DNA from: Glycocaulis abyssi
GTDB lineage: Bacteria; Pseudomonadota; Alphaproteobacteria; Caulobacterales; Maricaulaceae
Length of the DNA: 64,000 nt
Assembly (NCBI RefSeq): GCF_041429775.1
Contig: NZ_CP163421.1
Location: forward strand, 744,001-808,000
Direction: 5' to 3'
The notes below the pieces were generated by a model, which was not told the DNA's origin, did not search any database, and worked only from the letters and a program-made list of their open reading frames with translations. Each line of letters opens with the position of its first letter. Positions within the stretch are counted from its first letter, which is position 1. A program made the position numbers and the translations under genes. Below, in pieces: positions 28,235-37,475 of this stretch.

Positions 28235-29248
28235 TTAGCGTTTCAGGTCGCTACCCTCACGCCATGCGGCGATATCACTGCGCCGCACTGTACACTGATC
28301 GCCGGGAATGGAGTGTTTGACCGCTGTTACCGTTAGCGCATCGGCGAGTGCTGTCTGATGGTCTGCACCGCTTGCCAGAGCGTCTATCAGGCCGGCTGCA
28401 AATGCATCGCCGCCGCCAATGCGTTCAACGATCCCCGCCAGTGTCTCCGGACCGGCAGCGATCACGCCGTCCCGGCTGGCAAGCCGGGCTTCCAGCGTCT
28501 GTTCAAGTGTCCCGCGCGACTGGCGGAAGGTCGTGACGATGTATTCAAGGCCGGTGAAGCGGGCGAAAGCGGCCTTTGCGGCGCTGTCGAAATCGGCCAC
28601 GCGATTTCCGGTCAGTTCAAGCGGCATGATGCGGGCCAGATCACCGGCGCTGGAAAAGAGCACGGTCGCTTGCGCCACCAGCTTGCCGAGTATCCCGCCG
28701 GCCTCGGCCTCGCGCCCCTGCCAGAGCATGGGCCGGAAATTGAAATCGAAAGATACCTTTGCGCCCTGCTCGCGGGCGTGCTGCGCGGCATCAAGGGCCG
28801 CTTGCGCCGGGGCCGCGCCAAGAGCAGGCGTAATGCCTGAAAGATGCAACCAGTCCACCCCGGCCAGTGCCGCGTCCCAGTTCCAGCCTTCAGCAGGCAT
28901 CAGGCTGAATGCCGAATGAGCGCGGTCATAGACAATTTCGGCAGGGCGTTGCATCGCTCCGCTGGCGTGAAAGTAAAGCCCCATCCGGCCCATGCCGCGG
29001 ATGACATGCGCGGTGTCGAGGCCTGACCGGCGCAGTTCGCCAAGGCAGGCATCGCCAATCGCATTGTCAGGCAGGGCAGTAATGACGCGCGCTGTGTGGC
29101 CAAGGGTGGCCAGGCCCGCTGCGACATTGGCTTCTGCGCCTCCGAAACAGGTGTCCAGCCTCGCCGAACGCAGGAGCGGTTCACGTCCCGGCGCACTCAG
29201 GCGCAGCATGACCTCGCCGAATACTGCGGCGTTGAGATGGGTCGTCAT
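28235..29248 (-). CDS. kdgK: 2-keto-3-deoxygluconate kinase (PfkB family)
   Basis: It phosphorylates 2-keto-3-deoxygluconate to KDPG, the substrate of Eda, feeding glucuronate or gluconate breakdown into the Entner-Doudoroff route. The 337 residues show the PfkB N-terminal pattern (FGEVMLRLSAP, CFGGAEANVAAGLATLG) and the C-terminal ATP/catalytic motif IGGGDAFAAGLIDAL with the base Asp. It lies 114 bp downstream of eda on the same strand. Release of glucuronate from xylan by the GH115 enzyme in this window would create a need for it. Confidence 0.9.
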   Translation of the reverse strand: MTTHLNAAVFGEVMLRLSAPGREPLLRSARLDTCFGGAEANVAAGLATLGHTARVITALPDNAIGDACLGELRRSGLDTAHVIRGMGRMGLYFHASGAMQRPAEIVYDRAHSAFSLMPAEGWNWDAALAGVDWLHLSGITPALGAAPAQAALDAAQHAREQGAKVSFDFNFRPMLWQGREAEAGGILGKLVAQATVLFSSAGDLARIMPLELTGNRVADFDSAAKAAFARFTGLEYIVTTFRQSRGTLEQTLEARLASRDGVIAAGPETLAGIVERIGGGDAFAAGLIDALASGADHQTALADALTVTAVKHSIPGDQCTVRRSDIAAWREGSDLKR

Positions 29249-29362
29249 GTCGGGCGCTCCATTGGAAGGGGGCGGGGCCGCGTTTCGCCTTCCGCCGCGA
29301 TTATTTCACATTAGCCGCAGAAAACTGCGTCGCGAAAGGGAGAGGTTTGCATGAGCGAACAC

Positions 29363-29998
29363 CTAGCGCTTCATCGCCTGCGCAGCGCGGGCATTGGCGG
29401 TGATGGCGGCCCAGTTGCCGCTGGTAATGTCCTTCGTGTCCGCGATCCATGACCCGCCGACACACACCACGTTGGGCAGGGCGAGATAGTCCGGCGCTCG
29501 CTCCCGGCTGATCGAGCCGGTTGGGCAGAAGCGCACATCTGGCAGCGGCCCGGCGAGGGCTTTCAGGTAAGCGATCCCGCCTGCGGGCTCTGCGGGGAAG
29601 AATTTGAGCACCTCAAAGCCCTGCTCGCGTGCGGCCATCGCTTCGCCAGCGGTGGCAACACCCGGTAGGCAGGCAAGTCCGGTGGCCAGCATCGCGTCTC
29701 CCAGCGCAGGCGTCAAACCGGGGCTGACGAGGAAGGCCGCGCCCGCCTCTGCGGATGCGTGTGCCTGCTCAGGCGTGCGCACCGTGCCCATGCCGACCAT
29801 CAGGTCCGGCGCGGCATCCTGCATCGCCTTCATCGCATCAAGGGCGATGGGCGTGCGCAAGGTCAGCTCGATCACCTTCAGCCCGCCTGCGGCTAGCGCG
29901 CGTGCCAGCGGGGCTGCGGTCTTGATATCTTCAACCGTCAGCACCGGAATGACGCTTGCCGCGTCGATGACGGCGTCCAGAGAGGGTGTGGTGCTCAT
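29363..29998 (-). CDS. eda: KDPG aldolase
   Basis: It splits 2-keto-3-deoxy-6-phosphogluconate into pyruvate and glyceraldehyde-3-phosphate. The start at 29998 overlaps the edd stop by 4 bp and gives 211 residues, the normal length. Schiff-base Lys132 lies in [13 protein letters not shown], and Glu44 and Arg48/Thr in [19 protein letters not shown] and FCPTGSIS are also typical. It is the last gene of the zwf-pgl-edd-eda operon. Confidence 0.96.
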   Translation of the reverse strand: MSTTPSLDAVIDAASVIPVLTVEDIKTAAPLARALAAGGLKVIELTLRTPIALDAMKAMQDAAPDLMVGMGTVRTPEQAHASAEAGAAFLVSPGLTPALGDAMLATGLACLPGVATAGEAMAAREQGFEVLKFFPAEPAGGIAYLKALAGPLPDVRFCPTGSISRERAPDYLALPNVVCVGGSWIADTKDITSGNWAAITANARAAQAMKR

Positions 29999-31860
29999 GC
30001 GACAGTCTCCGTGACGGGTATGGGCGCGGCGGGCTCGCACAGGCCGGGCAGGGCCATGGCGCCTTCCTCGGCGGTGGAAACCCGGGATCGCATACCGGCA
30101 AACAATTCCCGGCCAAGTCCGGAATGGCTGGCGGTGAGGTCGCAGGCTGCGGCTTCGCGCGCGGCCAGCTCGGCAGCATCCACCCGCACATCGAGGCGGC
30201 AATTATCAGCATCGACGCGGATCACATCGCCGTCGCGCAGCCTTCCAATCATGCCGCCCGCCAGTGCTTCGGGGCTTAAGTGGATGGCGGCGGGCACCTT
30301 GCCGCTGGCACCCGACATACGCCCATCGGTCAGCAGCGCGACCTTGAAGCCCCTGTCCTGCAAGACGCCGAGCGCCGGGGTCAGCTTGTGCAGCTCGGGC
30401 ATGCCATTGGCCATCGGGCCTTGGAAGCGCACCACGACGACGCAGTCGCGCTCCAGCTTTCCTTCCCTGAACGCCGCCAGCATGGCGTCCTGACTGTCAA
30501 AAACGAGGGCAGGCGCTTCGACCACACGGTGTTCGGGCTTGACGGCAGACACCTTGATCACGGCGCGGCCAAGCGGGCCGTCCAGCACGCGCAAACCGCC
30601 ATCCTTTGCCACCGGATCGGAGGCAGGGCGCAGCACGTCGAGGTCAAGGCTCTCTGACGCGGCCGGGCGGAAGCCGAGTGTGTCTCCGTCAAGGAAGGGT
30701 TCGGTGGCAAAGGCAGCAAGGCTGTCTGCACCCAGGGTGAGCACATCGCCGTGCAGCAGACCTGCCTCCAGCAGTTCGCGTACCAGAAAGGCCATGCCGC
30801 CTGCCGCGTGGAAATGGTTCACGTCCGCCTTGCCGTTGGGATAGATGCGTGTCAGCAGCGGGGTGACGCGCGAGAGATCGTCAAAGTCATCCCAGTTGAT
30901 GATGAGCCCGGCCGCACGCGCGATGGCGACGAGGTGCAGGGTGTGGTTGGTCGACCCACCGGTCGCGTGCAGCCCCACAATCGCGTTGACGATGGCGCGG
31001 GCATCAATCGCCTCGCCGAGCGGGCGGTAATCGCTCCCCAGCGCCGTGATCTTCGCTGCGCGCTTTGCGGTCGCCTTGACCATCGCCTCGCGCAGGGGCG
31101 TGCCGGGATTGATGAAGGCCGAGCCCGGCACATGCAGGCCCATGATCTCCATCATCATCTGGTTGGAGTTCGCCGTGCCGTAGAAGGTGCAGGTGCCGGG
31201 GCTGTGATAGCTGGCGCTTTCCGCGTCCAGTAGCTTGTCGCGCCCGATTTTGCCTTCAGCAAAGAGCTGGCGAACCTCAGCCTTCCTGTCATTGGAGAGC
31301 CCTGAAGGCATCGGCCCGGCGGGCAGGAAGAGCACGGGAAGGTGGCCAAAGCGCAGCGCGCCGATCAGCAGGCCCGGCACGATCTTGTCGCACACGCCAA
31401 GACAGATCGCGGCGTCGAACATGTTGTGGGAGAGCGAGACGGCAGTCGCCATCGCGATCACATCACGCGAGAAGAGCGACAGCTCCATGCCCGGCTGGCC
31501 TTGCGTGACACCATCACACATGGCCGGCACACCGCCTGCGACCTGCGCGGTCGCGCCCGCTTCGCGTAAAGTCTGTTTGATTAGAGCCGGATAGCTCTCC
31601 AGCGGCTGATGGGCCGACAGCATGTCGTTGAACGCGGTGACGAGGCCCACATTCGGCCAGACAAGGTCTTTGAGCGCATTCTTGTCTTCGCCCGAGGCCG
31701 CAAAGCCGTGGGCGAGATTGCCGCAGGAGAGGATTTTGCGCTGCACGCCATCGGCCTTGGCCTTGGCGATCAGGTCCAGATATGCGGCGCGAGTCTCTCT
31801 GCTGCGTGTCTCTATACGCGCAGTGACGTCTTTCAGGACGGGATGGAGCGGGGCGGACAT
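29995..31860 (-). CDS. edd: 6-phosphogluconate dehydratase
   Basis: A 621-residue IlvD/Edd-family iron-sulphur dehydratase that makes KDPG from 6-phosphogluconate. Diagnostic stretches are [69 protein letters not shown] and the C-terminal [17 protein letters not shown]. Cysteines for the cluster are in the CDGVTQ and CDKIVPG regions. The length matches Edd rather than sugar-acid dehydratases (about 590; compare xylD here). It is located between pgl and eda. Confidence 0.96.
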   Translation of the reverse strand: MSAPLHPVLKDVTARIETRSRETRAAYLDLIAKAKADGVQRKILSCGNLAHGFAASGEDKNALKDLVWPNVGLVTAFNDMLSAHQPLESYPALIKQTLREAGATAQVAGGVPAMCDGVTQGQPGMELSLFSRDVIAMATAVSLSHNMFDAAICLGVCDKIVPGLLIGALRFGHLPVLFLPAGPMPSGLSNDRKAEVRQLFAEGKIGRDKLLDAESASYHSPGTCTFYGTANSNQMMMEIMGLHVPGSAFINPGTPLREAMVKATAKRAAKITALGSDYRPLGEAIDARAIVNAIVGLHATGGSTNHTLHLVAIARAAGLIINWDDFDDLSRVTPLLTRIYPNGKADVNHFHAAGGMAFLVRELLEAGLLHGDVLTLGADSLAAFATEPFLDGDTLGFRPAASESLDLDVLRPASDPVAKDGGLRVLDGPLGRAVIKVSAVKPEHRVVEAPALVFDSQDAMLAAFREGKLERDCVVVVRFQGPMANGMPELHKLTPALGVLQDRGFKVALLTDGRMSGASGKVPAAIHLSPEALAGGMIGRLRDGDVIRVDADNCRLDVRVDAAELAAREAAACDLTASHSGLGRELFAGMRSRVSTAEEGAMALPGLCEPAAPIPVTETVA

Positions 31861-31888
31861 CGGCTGCGCCTTCGGGGTTTGCGTCGCT

Positions 31889-32599
31889 TCAGGGCGACCA
31901 GAATATCTGTAAATCGATCAGGGGATGGTTCAGCAGGGCGCGCACCGGCATGTCTTCAACCGGGCCGGGCAGCAGCGCCTTTTCCAAGGCAGCGCGCTTG
32001 GCATCGCCCCGGATGAGGAGGGCGCAGAGCTTCAGATCCTCCAGCGCGCGCATGGTCAGGGTGATGCGTTCGGTCAGCATGCCGGTAACGACGCTTTGCC
32101 TTGCCGTGATGCTTGCCACGCGCGGACCGTCTTCGGACAGCGCATCCTGCAGCCCGTCAGCATGCGGGAACCATGACAGGGTGTGGCCGTCATCGCCCAT
32201 GCCGAGCACGGCGCAGTCGGCAGGCCAGTGAAGAGCTGCGAGCCTTGCCTCGGTGGCGGGAAGGCCGTCGGCCGCTCGCGCGCCGGGGCTTTTGAGGCCC
32301 GTAAAGCGCGCCTGCGCAGCCTTGCCCGTCAGCAGCGTACGGCAGATGAAATCCGCGTTTGATCCTTCTTCGCCCGGTTCCACCCAGCGTTCGTCTGCGA
32401 GCACCACATCGATGCGGGTCCAGTCGAGGTCCGTGACCGAAAGGCGGCGGTAAACGGGTTCAGGCGTTGAGCCGCCCGACACGATCAGGCTGGCGCGTGC
32501 GCGCGTGGCCAGCGCGTGCTGCAGGGTATCGGCTAGCGCGTCAGCGAGAGCTCTTGCAGCGGCATCGCCATTCCCGAACGGGTGGAACGTCTCAGGCAT
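31889..32599 (-). CDS. pgl: 6-phosphogluconolactonase
   Basis: A 236-residue DevB-type lactonase that hydrolyses 6-phosphogluconolactone, the product of Zwf. The start at 32599 overlaps the end of zwf by 8 bp; an ATG three codons upstream is also possible. Motifs are [28 protein letters not shown], and [13 protein letters not shown]. It is followed by edd after 28 bp. The overlap indicates translational coupling within the Entner-Doudoroff operon. Confidence 0.94.
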   Translation of the reverse strand: MPETFHPFGNGDAAARALADALADTLQHALATRARASLIVSGGSTPEPVYRRLSVTDLDWTRIDVVLADERWVEPGEEGSNADFICRTLLTGKAAQARFTGLKSPGARAADGLPATEARLAALHWPADCAVLGMGDDGHTLSWFPHADGLQDALSEDGPRVASITARQSVVTGMLTERITLTMRALEDLKLCALLIRGDAKRAALEKALLPGPVEDMPVRALLNHPLIDLQIFWSP

Positions 32600-34055
32600 G
32601 GTGGCCATCGAACCATTCGCGTCCTTCCCGGCTGAGCAGAAGCGATCCTTGCGACGGGCCGTCCGTACCGGCAGCGTAGGCGTGCAACGGGCATGCGCCA
32701 TCATGCCAGGCGCGGATCACCGCATCGGTCCACCGCCACGCCACTTCAACCTCGTCGCGGCGCATGAAGAGGGCAAGATTGCCCCGCACCACCGCCATCA
32801 ACAGGCGCTCATAGGCGTCCGGGTAGCCAGCCTCGAACGCGTCCGCATAGCTCAGATTCAGCGGCACATAGCGCAGACGCATCCCGCCGGGACCGGGGTC
32901 CTTCGTCATCATCATCAGCTTCACGCCCTCATCGGGCTGCAGGCGGATGACGAGACGGTTGGGCTGCAGCACGCCGGCATCGGCGCGGATGATGTCATGC
33001 GGCACCGGCTTGAACTGGACAATGATCTCCGAACGGCGCGTTGCCATGCGCTTGCCGGTGCGCAGATAGAAGGGCACGCCCGCCCAGCGCCAGTTATCAA
33101 TGCTGGCCCGGATGGCAGTGAAGGTTTCGGTTTTCGTCGGCTGGCCGAGTTCATCCGCATAGCCCGGCACCTTCGCGCCATCAATCAGGCCCGCGCCATA
33201 TTGCCCGCGTACAAGGCATTGGCCGGCATCTTCGGCGCGGATCAGGCGCAGCGCGTGCAACACTTTCAGCTTTTCCGTGCGTACCGCATCGCCGTCCAGG
33301 CTTACCGGCGGCTCCATGGCCACAAGACACAAAAGCTGCAGCAAATGATTCTGCACCATGTCGCGCAGGGCCCCGGCGCGGTCATAATACTCCGCACGCT
33401 CGCCTGCACCGAGCGTTTCGGCGACGGTGATCTGGACGTGGTCAATGCCGTTCGCGTTCCACACCGGCTCCAGCAGCATGTTGGCAAAGCGCAGCACCAG
33501 CAGGTTTTGGACCGTCTCCTTGCCCAGATAGTGGTCGATGCGGAAGATTGACGCCTCGTCAAACACAGCGCCAACCGCTTCATTGATGTGGCGGGCCGAG
33601 TGGAAGTCATGGCCTATCGGCTTTTCCAGCACGATGCGCGCGCGCGGCGTGACAAGGCCGTGGCTCTCGATCGCGGCGCAGACCGGGCCGTATACCGATG
33701 GCGGCAGGGCAAGATAAAACAGGCGCACCTTCGCCGGATCATCGTCCAGCGCGTCTTTTACCGTCTCCCAGCCAGAGCCGTCACCATGGGCGTCGATGGC
33801 GGTGTAGCTGACGCGATCCGAAAACGCGGCCCAGGCTTTCGCCTTCTTGTCGCCGTTCACGAACTCGCTGGCGCGCTCCAGATACTCGCCCGTGCTTATA
33901 TCCTCGCGGGCCGCCGCGATAATGCGGGAATTTTCCGGTATCTGTCCGTCACACCAGCGATGGAACAGCGCAGGCAGAATCTTGCGCCGCGCCAGATCGC
34001 CGGTCGCGCCGAAAATGACCATGTCAAAGGCTTCAACCGGAACGAGTTCAGCCAT
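32592..34055 (-). CDS. zwf: Glucose-6-phosphate 1-dehydrogenase
   Basis: It oxidises glucose-6-phosphate to the lactone with NADP or NAD, the entry to the Entner-Doudoroff and pentose phosphate routes. The 487 residues have the coenzyme motif FGATGDLARRK (15-25), the substrate motif RIDHYLGKE (172-180, with the catalytic His in the following conserved stretch), and the EKPIGHD motif (144-150). It is the first gene of the minus-strand zwf-pgl-edd-eda operon. A GntR-type palindrome lies 66 bp upstream (34121-34131). Confidence 0.96.
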   Translation of the reverse strand: MAELVPVEAFDMVIFGATGDLARRKILPALFHRWCDGQIPENSRIIAAAREDISTGEYLERASEFVNGDKKAKAWAAFSDRVSYTAIDAHGDGSGWETVKDALDDDPAKVRLFYLALPPSVYGPVCAAIESHGLVTPRARIVLEKPIGHDFHSARHINEAVGAVFDEASIFRIDHYLGKETVQNLLVLRFANMLLEPVWNANGIDHVQITVAETLGAGERAEYYDRAGALRDMVQNHLLQLLCLVAMEPPVSLDGDAVRTEKLKVLHALRLIRAEDAGQCLVRGQYGAGLIDGAKVPGYADELGQPTKTETFTAIRASIDNWRWAGVPFYLRTGKRMATRRSEIIVQFKPVPHDIIRADAGVLQPNRLVIRLQPDEGVKLMMMTKDPGPGGMRLRYVPLNLSYADAFEAGYPDAYERLLMAVVRGNLALFMRRDEVEVAWRWTDAVIRAWHDGACPLHAYAAGTDGPSQGSLLLSREGREWFDGHHA

Positions 34056-34120
34056 GTGTCTTCGGTGTGTCCGTGTCTCTGGTGATACAAGGGGTGCGCA
34101 GCAGGCATGACGAAGGTTTC

Positions 34121-34131
34121 ATGTCTGACAA
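34121..34131. promoter_or_regulatory. GntR-type operator candidate upstream of zwf
   Basis: ATGTCTGACAA, one mismatch from the palindrome TTGTCNGACAA found at four other upstream regions in this window. It lies in the 279-bp gap (34056-34334) between divergent zwf and the LacI-type regulator gene. No other clear motif was seen in that gap. Confidence 0.5.
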
Positions 34132-34334
34132 GTTAAAGACTGCCTCGCTTCACTGCCCGGTGCAACCGCTGTCATTTCTCCCTTTCCTGGCGTGGCGCGC
34201 CACACGTGTTCCGGGCGCACAAACGGATTGGGGGCAGGACCGGTAGCTGGACCGCAATTTGATTATCCGCTATCGCAGAAAGAGGCGCCGTAAAGGCGTT
34301 ACATGCAATAGCTGCCAGCGCAGGACGGGAAGTA

Positions 34335-35381
34335 TTGGCCAGAACAAGGGATAGGCGCGGGGCAGTGACGATAGAGGACGTGGCGCGCCGTGTCGGCGTT
34401 TCGCCTATGACTGTATCGCGCGTTATCAATAATTTTGCCGGCGTGAAACAGTCGACACGCGATGCGGTTCGTCAGGCGGTGGAAGAGCTCGGCTATTCGC
34501 CCAATCCGGCAGCGAGAAGCCTGGCGCGTCATGGCGGACGCCGGGTCGGCCTGCTCTATTCCAACCCCAGTGCAGGATATCTCAGCGAGTTCCTCGTGGG
34601 GGCGCTAGATGGCGCGCAGCTTAGCGGATCGCTGCTGATGATCGAGAAGTGCGGCACCACAGCCGCCAGCGAGAAAGCCGCTATCGCGCGTCTTGTGGCA
34701 GGCGGCGTGGCCGGTGTCGTCCTTCCTTCGCCTCACGCCGAATCCGCCGACGCCCATGCCGAGTTGAAATTGCATGGTGTCGCTGCCGTGGCCGTCGGCA
34801 CGGGGCTGCTGCGGCAGGAGGCCAATTCGGTCCGCATTGACGACTTTGCTGCCGCCGCAGAGATGACGCGTCACCTCCTGTCATTGGGGCATACACGCAT
34901 CGGCTTCATCAAGGGCGCTGCCAACCAGACCGCCAGCGCCGAGCGTCTGAGCGGGTTTGAGGCGGAGATCAGCCGTGCACGGCCCAAGGCCACCTCACTG
35001 GTGGAGGAGGGCGACTTCACCTACCGGTCAGGACTGGAAGCGGCCAAGCGCCTGCTCTCCAGCAAGGAGCCCCCGACCGCCATTTTCGCCAGTAATGACG
35101 ATATGGCCGCAGGGGTGCTGGCGGCAGCGCATCACCGCGGCTTTGCCGTGCCCGAGCAGCTTTCCGTGGCGGGCTTTGACGATACGCCCATCACCACTGC
35201 GGTCTGGCCTGAACTGACAACCATTCATCAGCCTGTGGCTGAAATGACCGAAGCGGCTGTGCGCATCATTGCCGATGGCGGGCGGGGCCAGACACCCGGT
35301 GTGACGGCCAAACCCGTTGACCGCCTGTTGCCCTACAAGCTTGTGATACGGGCTTCGACGGGGCCTGTAGGAAGAGTATAA
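34335..35381 (+). CDS. xylR: LacI-family transcriptional regulator, probable xylose/xylan regulator
   Basis: A 348-residue LacI repressor with a TTG start (34335) behind CAGGACGGGA. The helix-turn-helix is VTIEDVARRVGVSPMTVSRVINN (about 11-33), with the hinge helix NPAARSLARHGGRRVGLLY. A periplasmic-binding-like effector domain follows (FASNDDMAAGVL, VAGFDDTPITTAVWPELTTI). It sits just before the xylose catabolic operon, the position of XylR in Caulobacter. LacI-type boxes occur at four promoters in the window, so it probably represses the whole xylan regulon until xylose is present. The symbol is by analogy. Confidence 0.85.
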   Translation: MARTRDRRGAVTIEDVARRVGVSPMTVSRVINNFAGVKQSTRDAVRQAVEELGYSPNPAARSLARHGGRRVGLLYSNPSAGYLSEFLVGALDGAQLSGSLLMIEKCGTTAASEKAAIARLVAGGVAGVVLPSPHAESADAHAELKLHGVAAVAVGTGLLRQEANSVRIDDFAAAAEMTRHLLSLGHTRIGFIKGAANQTASAERLSGFEAEISRARPKATSLVEEGDFTYRSGLEAAKRLLSSKEPPTAIFASNDDMAAGVLAAAHHRGFAVPEQLSVAGFDDTPITTAVWPELTTIHQPVAEMTEAAVRIIADGGRGQTPGVTAKPVDRLLPYKLVIRASTGPVGRV

Positions 35382-35401
35382 GCGTCTGGTTCATCGTCAG
35401 C

Positions 35402-35441
35402 TTGACACTCATGCCTGTGAGCGGCGATGGTAGCGCTAACA
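35402..35441 (+). promoter_or_regulatory. xylX promoter with LacI/XylR operator
   Basis: TTGACA (35402-35407) is a perfect -35 box. The operator TGGTAGCGCTAACA (35428-35441) overlaps the expected -10 position (17-18 bp spacing, GATGGT). From memory it closely resembles the operator described for Caulobacter XylR. Repression by blocking RNA polymerase is the expected mode. Confidence 0.75.
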
Positions 35442-35459
35442 AACAGTGCTCTTGCGGAC

Positions 35460-35470
35460 AGGTCTGACAA
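35460..35470. promoter_or_regulatory. GntR-type operator candidate between the xylX promoter and gene
   Basis: AGGTCTGACAA, matching the TTGTCNGACAA palindrome at nine positions. It lies downstream of the LacI box and 16 bp before the xylX start codon, so the operon may carry dual control. Confidence 0.5.
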
Positions 35471-35486
35471 GAGCCCGGGGGGAGAA

Positions 35487-36647
35487 ATGACCCGTCTCAT
35501 CGATTGCTTGCCGGCAGACTGGCGTTTTGCAACGCTTGTCGGCCGCATTGCCCTGCATGACGGGCCGACGCCGGTGATGATCCGCGATGGGCATCTGTAC
35601 GACATGTCTGGTGTTGCACCGACCTCGGCCGACCTTCTGGCCCGCCTCGGCGGGCTGGACGCCACCAGCGGACGCGATATCGGGGCCGTCGACACCTTCA
35701 CCGTCAAAACGGTCTGGGCGCGCGAAAAGCCGGGCGCGATCGAGATACTGGCTCCGGTCGATCTGCAGGCCGTCAAGGCGGCGGGGGTCACCTTCGCCAC
35801 CTCTACCATCGAGCGCGTGATCGAGGAACGCGCAGGCGGCGATATCGGCCGCGCCACGGATATCCGCGAGACGCTGCAGGAGCGGATCGGCGGCGATCTC
35901 GCTTCGGTCAAGCCCGGCTCTGAAAGCGCGGCACGCCTGAAGGCGGCGCTGATCAAGGACGGGCTCTGGTCGCAATATCTTGAAGTGGCCATCGGGCCGG
36001 ACGCGGAAGTTTTCACCAAATGCCCGGTGCTGGCGGCAGTCGGCTATGGTGCCCATGTCGGCGTGCGTTCGGACTCGCGCTGGAACAATCCGGAGCCGGA
36101 AGTCGTGATGGTCTGTGACCCCGCCGGCAAGGCTATCGGCGCGACGCTGGGCAATGATGTGAACCTGCGCGATTTTGAAGGCCGCTCCGCCCTGCTGCTT
36201 GGTAAGGCGAAGGACAATAACGCCTCCTGCGCGCTGGGACCGTTCATCCGCATTTTCGACAAGGAATTCACGCTCGACGATGTGCGCGCGGCCACCGTCT
36301 CGCTTCGGGTGGAGGGCGAGGACGGCTTCGTCCTCACCGGCGAAAGTTCGATGAGCCTGATCAGCCGCGACCCCCTGGATCTGATCCGTCAGGCATTCGG
36401 CCGGCACCATCAGTATCCCGACGGCATGGCGCTGATGCTGGGTACGATGTTCGCACCCATTGAGGACCGCGACGCGCCGGGCAGGGGCTTTACACACAAG
36501 GTGGGCGACATCGTGCGCCTGGCATCGGAGCGCCTCGGCGTTCTGGAAAACAAGGTAACGAGTTGTGACAAGGCGCCGCCCTGGACGTTCGGGGTTTCGG
36601 CACTGATGCGCAATCTCGCCGCCCGCGGACTTCTGGAGGAAGCATGA
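35487..36647 (+). CDS. xylX: 2-keto-3-deoxy-D-xylonate dehydratase (fumarylacetoacetate hydrolase family)
   Basis: In the Weimberg pathway it converts 2-keto-3-deoxyxylonate to 2-oxoglutarate semialdehyde. The start at 35487 is behind a GGGGGGAG ribosome site and gives 386 residues. The FAH-fold C-terminal half shows EVAIGPDAEVFTKCPV, VGVRSDSRWNNPEPEVVMVCDP, GNDVNLRDFEGRSALLLGKAKDNNASCALGP with metal-binding acidic residues. Length and sequence agree with XylX of Caulobacter rather than true fumarylacetoacetase. First gene of the xylose operon; overlaps xylB by 4 bp. Confidence 0.88.
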   Translation: MTRLIDCLPADWRFATLVGRIALHDGPTPVMIRDGHLYDMSGVAPTSADLLARLGGLDATSGRDIGAVDTFTVKTVWAREKPGAIEILAPVDLQAVKAAGVTFATSTIERVIEERAGGDIGRATDIRETLQERIGGDLASVKPGSESAARLKAALIKDGLWSQYLEVAIGPDAEVFTKCPVLAAVGYGAHVGVRSDSRWNNPEPEVVMVCDPAGKAIGATLGNDVNLRDFEGRSALLLGKAKDNNASCALGPFIRIFDKEFTLDDVRAATVSLRVEGEDGFVLTGESSMSLISRDPLDLIRQAFGRHHQYPDGMALMLGTMFAPIEDRDAPGRGFTHKVGDIVRLASERLGVLENKVTSCDKAPPWTFGVSALMRNLAARGLLEEA

Positions 36648-37420
36648 TTGCAAAGGTGAACGGCAACGCGGCGGTATATCCGTCCCTTAAGGGCCGCGTT
36701 GTTGTAGTGACAGGCGGGGGTTCGGGCATTGGGGCAGCGCTGACGGAAGGGTTCGCCCGTCAGGGCGCGCGCGTGGCCTTTATCGACATGGCCGAGGACG
36801 CCTCGCGTGCGCTGGATCAGTCGCTTTCAGGGCTTGATCCTGCGCCGTCCTATTATCACTGCGATCTCACCGATATCGACGCACTATTGGCGGTTCTGGC
36901 CCGTATCGCGGAGGAGGTCGGCCCGGTTGATGTGCTGGTGAACAATGCCGCCAATGATGACCGCCACCGCATCGAGGAGGTCACGCCCGCCTATTGGGAT
37001 AACCGGATCGCGGTCAATCTGCGCCACCAGTTTTTCGCCAGCCAGGCCGTCATCGAGGCGATGCGCGCGCGTGGCAGTGGCGTGATCGTCAATCTGGGCT
37101 CTTTGTCCTGGCATCTGGGGCTGGCAGACCTCTCCGTCTACGAGACCGCCAAGGCCGGGGTGGAGGGCATGACGCGAGCCATGGCTCGTGAGCTCGGCGC
37201 GGACGGTATCCGCGTGGTCTGCATCGTGCCCGGCAATGTGAAGACGCCGCGGCAGGCCAAATGGTACTCACCGGAACAGGAAGCGGAGATCGTGGCCCAG
37301 CAGGCATTGAAACTCCGCATAGAACCCAGCGACATAGCGGCCATCGCTATGTTTCTGGCATCAGACGACGCACGTGCCTGCACAGGACATGAATACATAG
37401 TCGACGCCGGCTGGCGATAG
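36644..37420 (+). CDS. xylB: D-xylose 1-dehydrogenase (short-chain dehydrogenase)
   Basis: It oxidises D-xylose to xylonolactone with NAD. The 258 residues show the SDR cofactor motif TGGGSGIG (23-30), NNAANDDRH (100-108) and the catalytic Ser153, Tyr166 and Lys170 (YETAK). SWHLGLADLSVYETAKAGVEGMTRA and the end TGHEYIVDAGWR match, as I remember it, the Caulobacter XylB enzyme very closely. It is coupled to xylX and precedes a sugar porter. This is not xylulokinase, which shares the symbol xylB in enteric bacteria. Confidence 0.92.
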   Translation: MIAKVNGNAAVYPSLKGRVVVVTGGGSGIGAALTEGFARQGARVAFIDMAEDASRALDQSLSGLDPAPSYYHCDLTDIDALLAVLARIAEEVGPVDVLVNNAANDDRHRIEEVTPAYWDNRIAVNLRHQFFASQAVIEAMRARGSGVIVNLGSLSWHLGLADLSVYETAKAGVEGMTRAMARELGADGIRVVCIVPGNVKTPRQAKWYSPEQEAEIVAQQALKLRIEPSDIAAIAMFLASDDARACTGHEYIVDAGWR

Positions 37421-37475
37421 CTCGCCCAGCCTTGAACAACGGGCCCGCCAAAGAGGCCCATGGGGAGGAATAGAC

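Noticed and set aside
28064-28336. 90-residue plus-strand frame in the 0.5-kb gap
   Set aside because: No family resemblance or ribosome site, and it runs 100 bp into the kdgK gene on the other strand.
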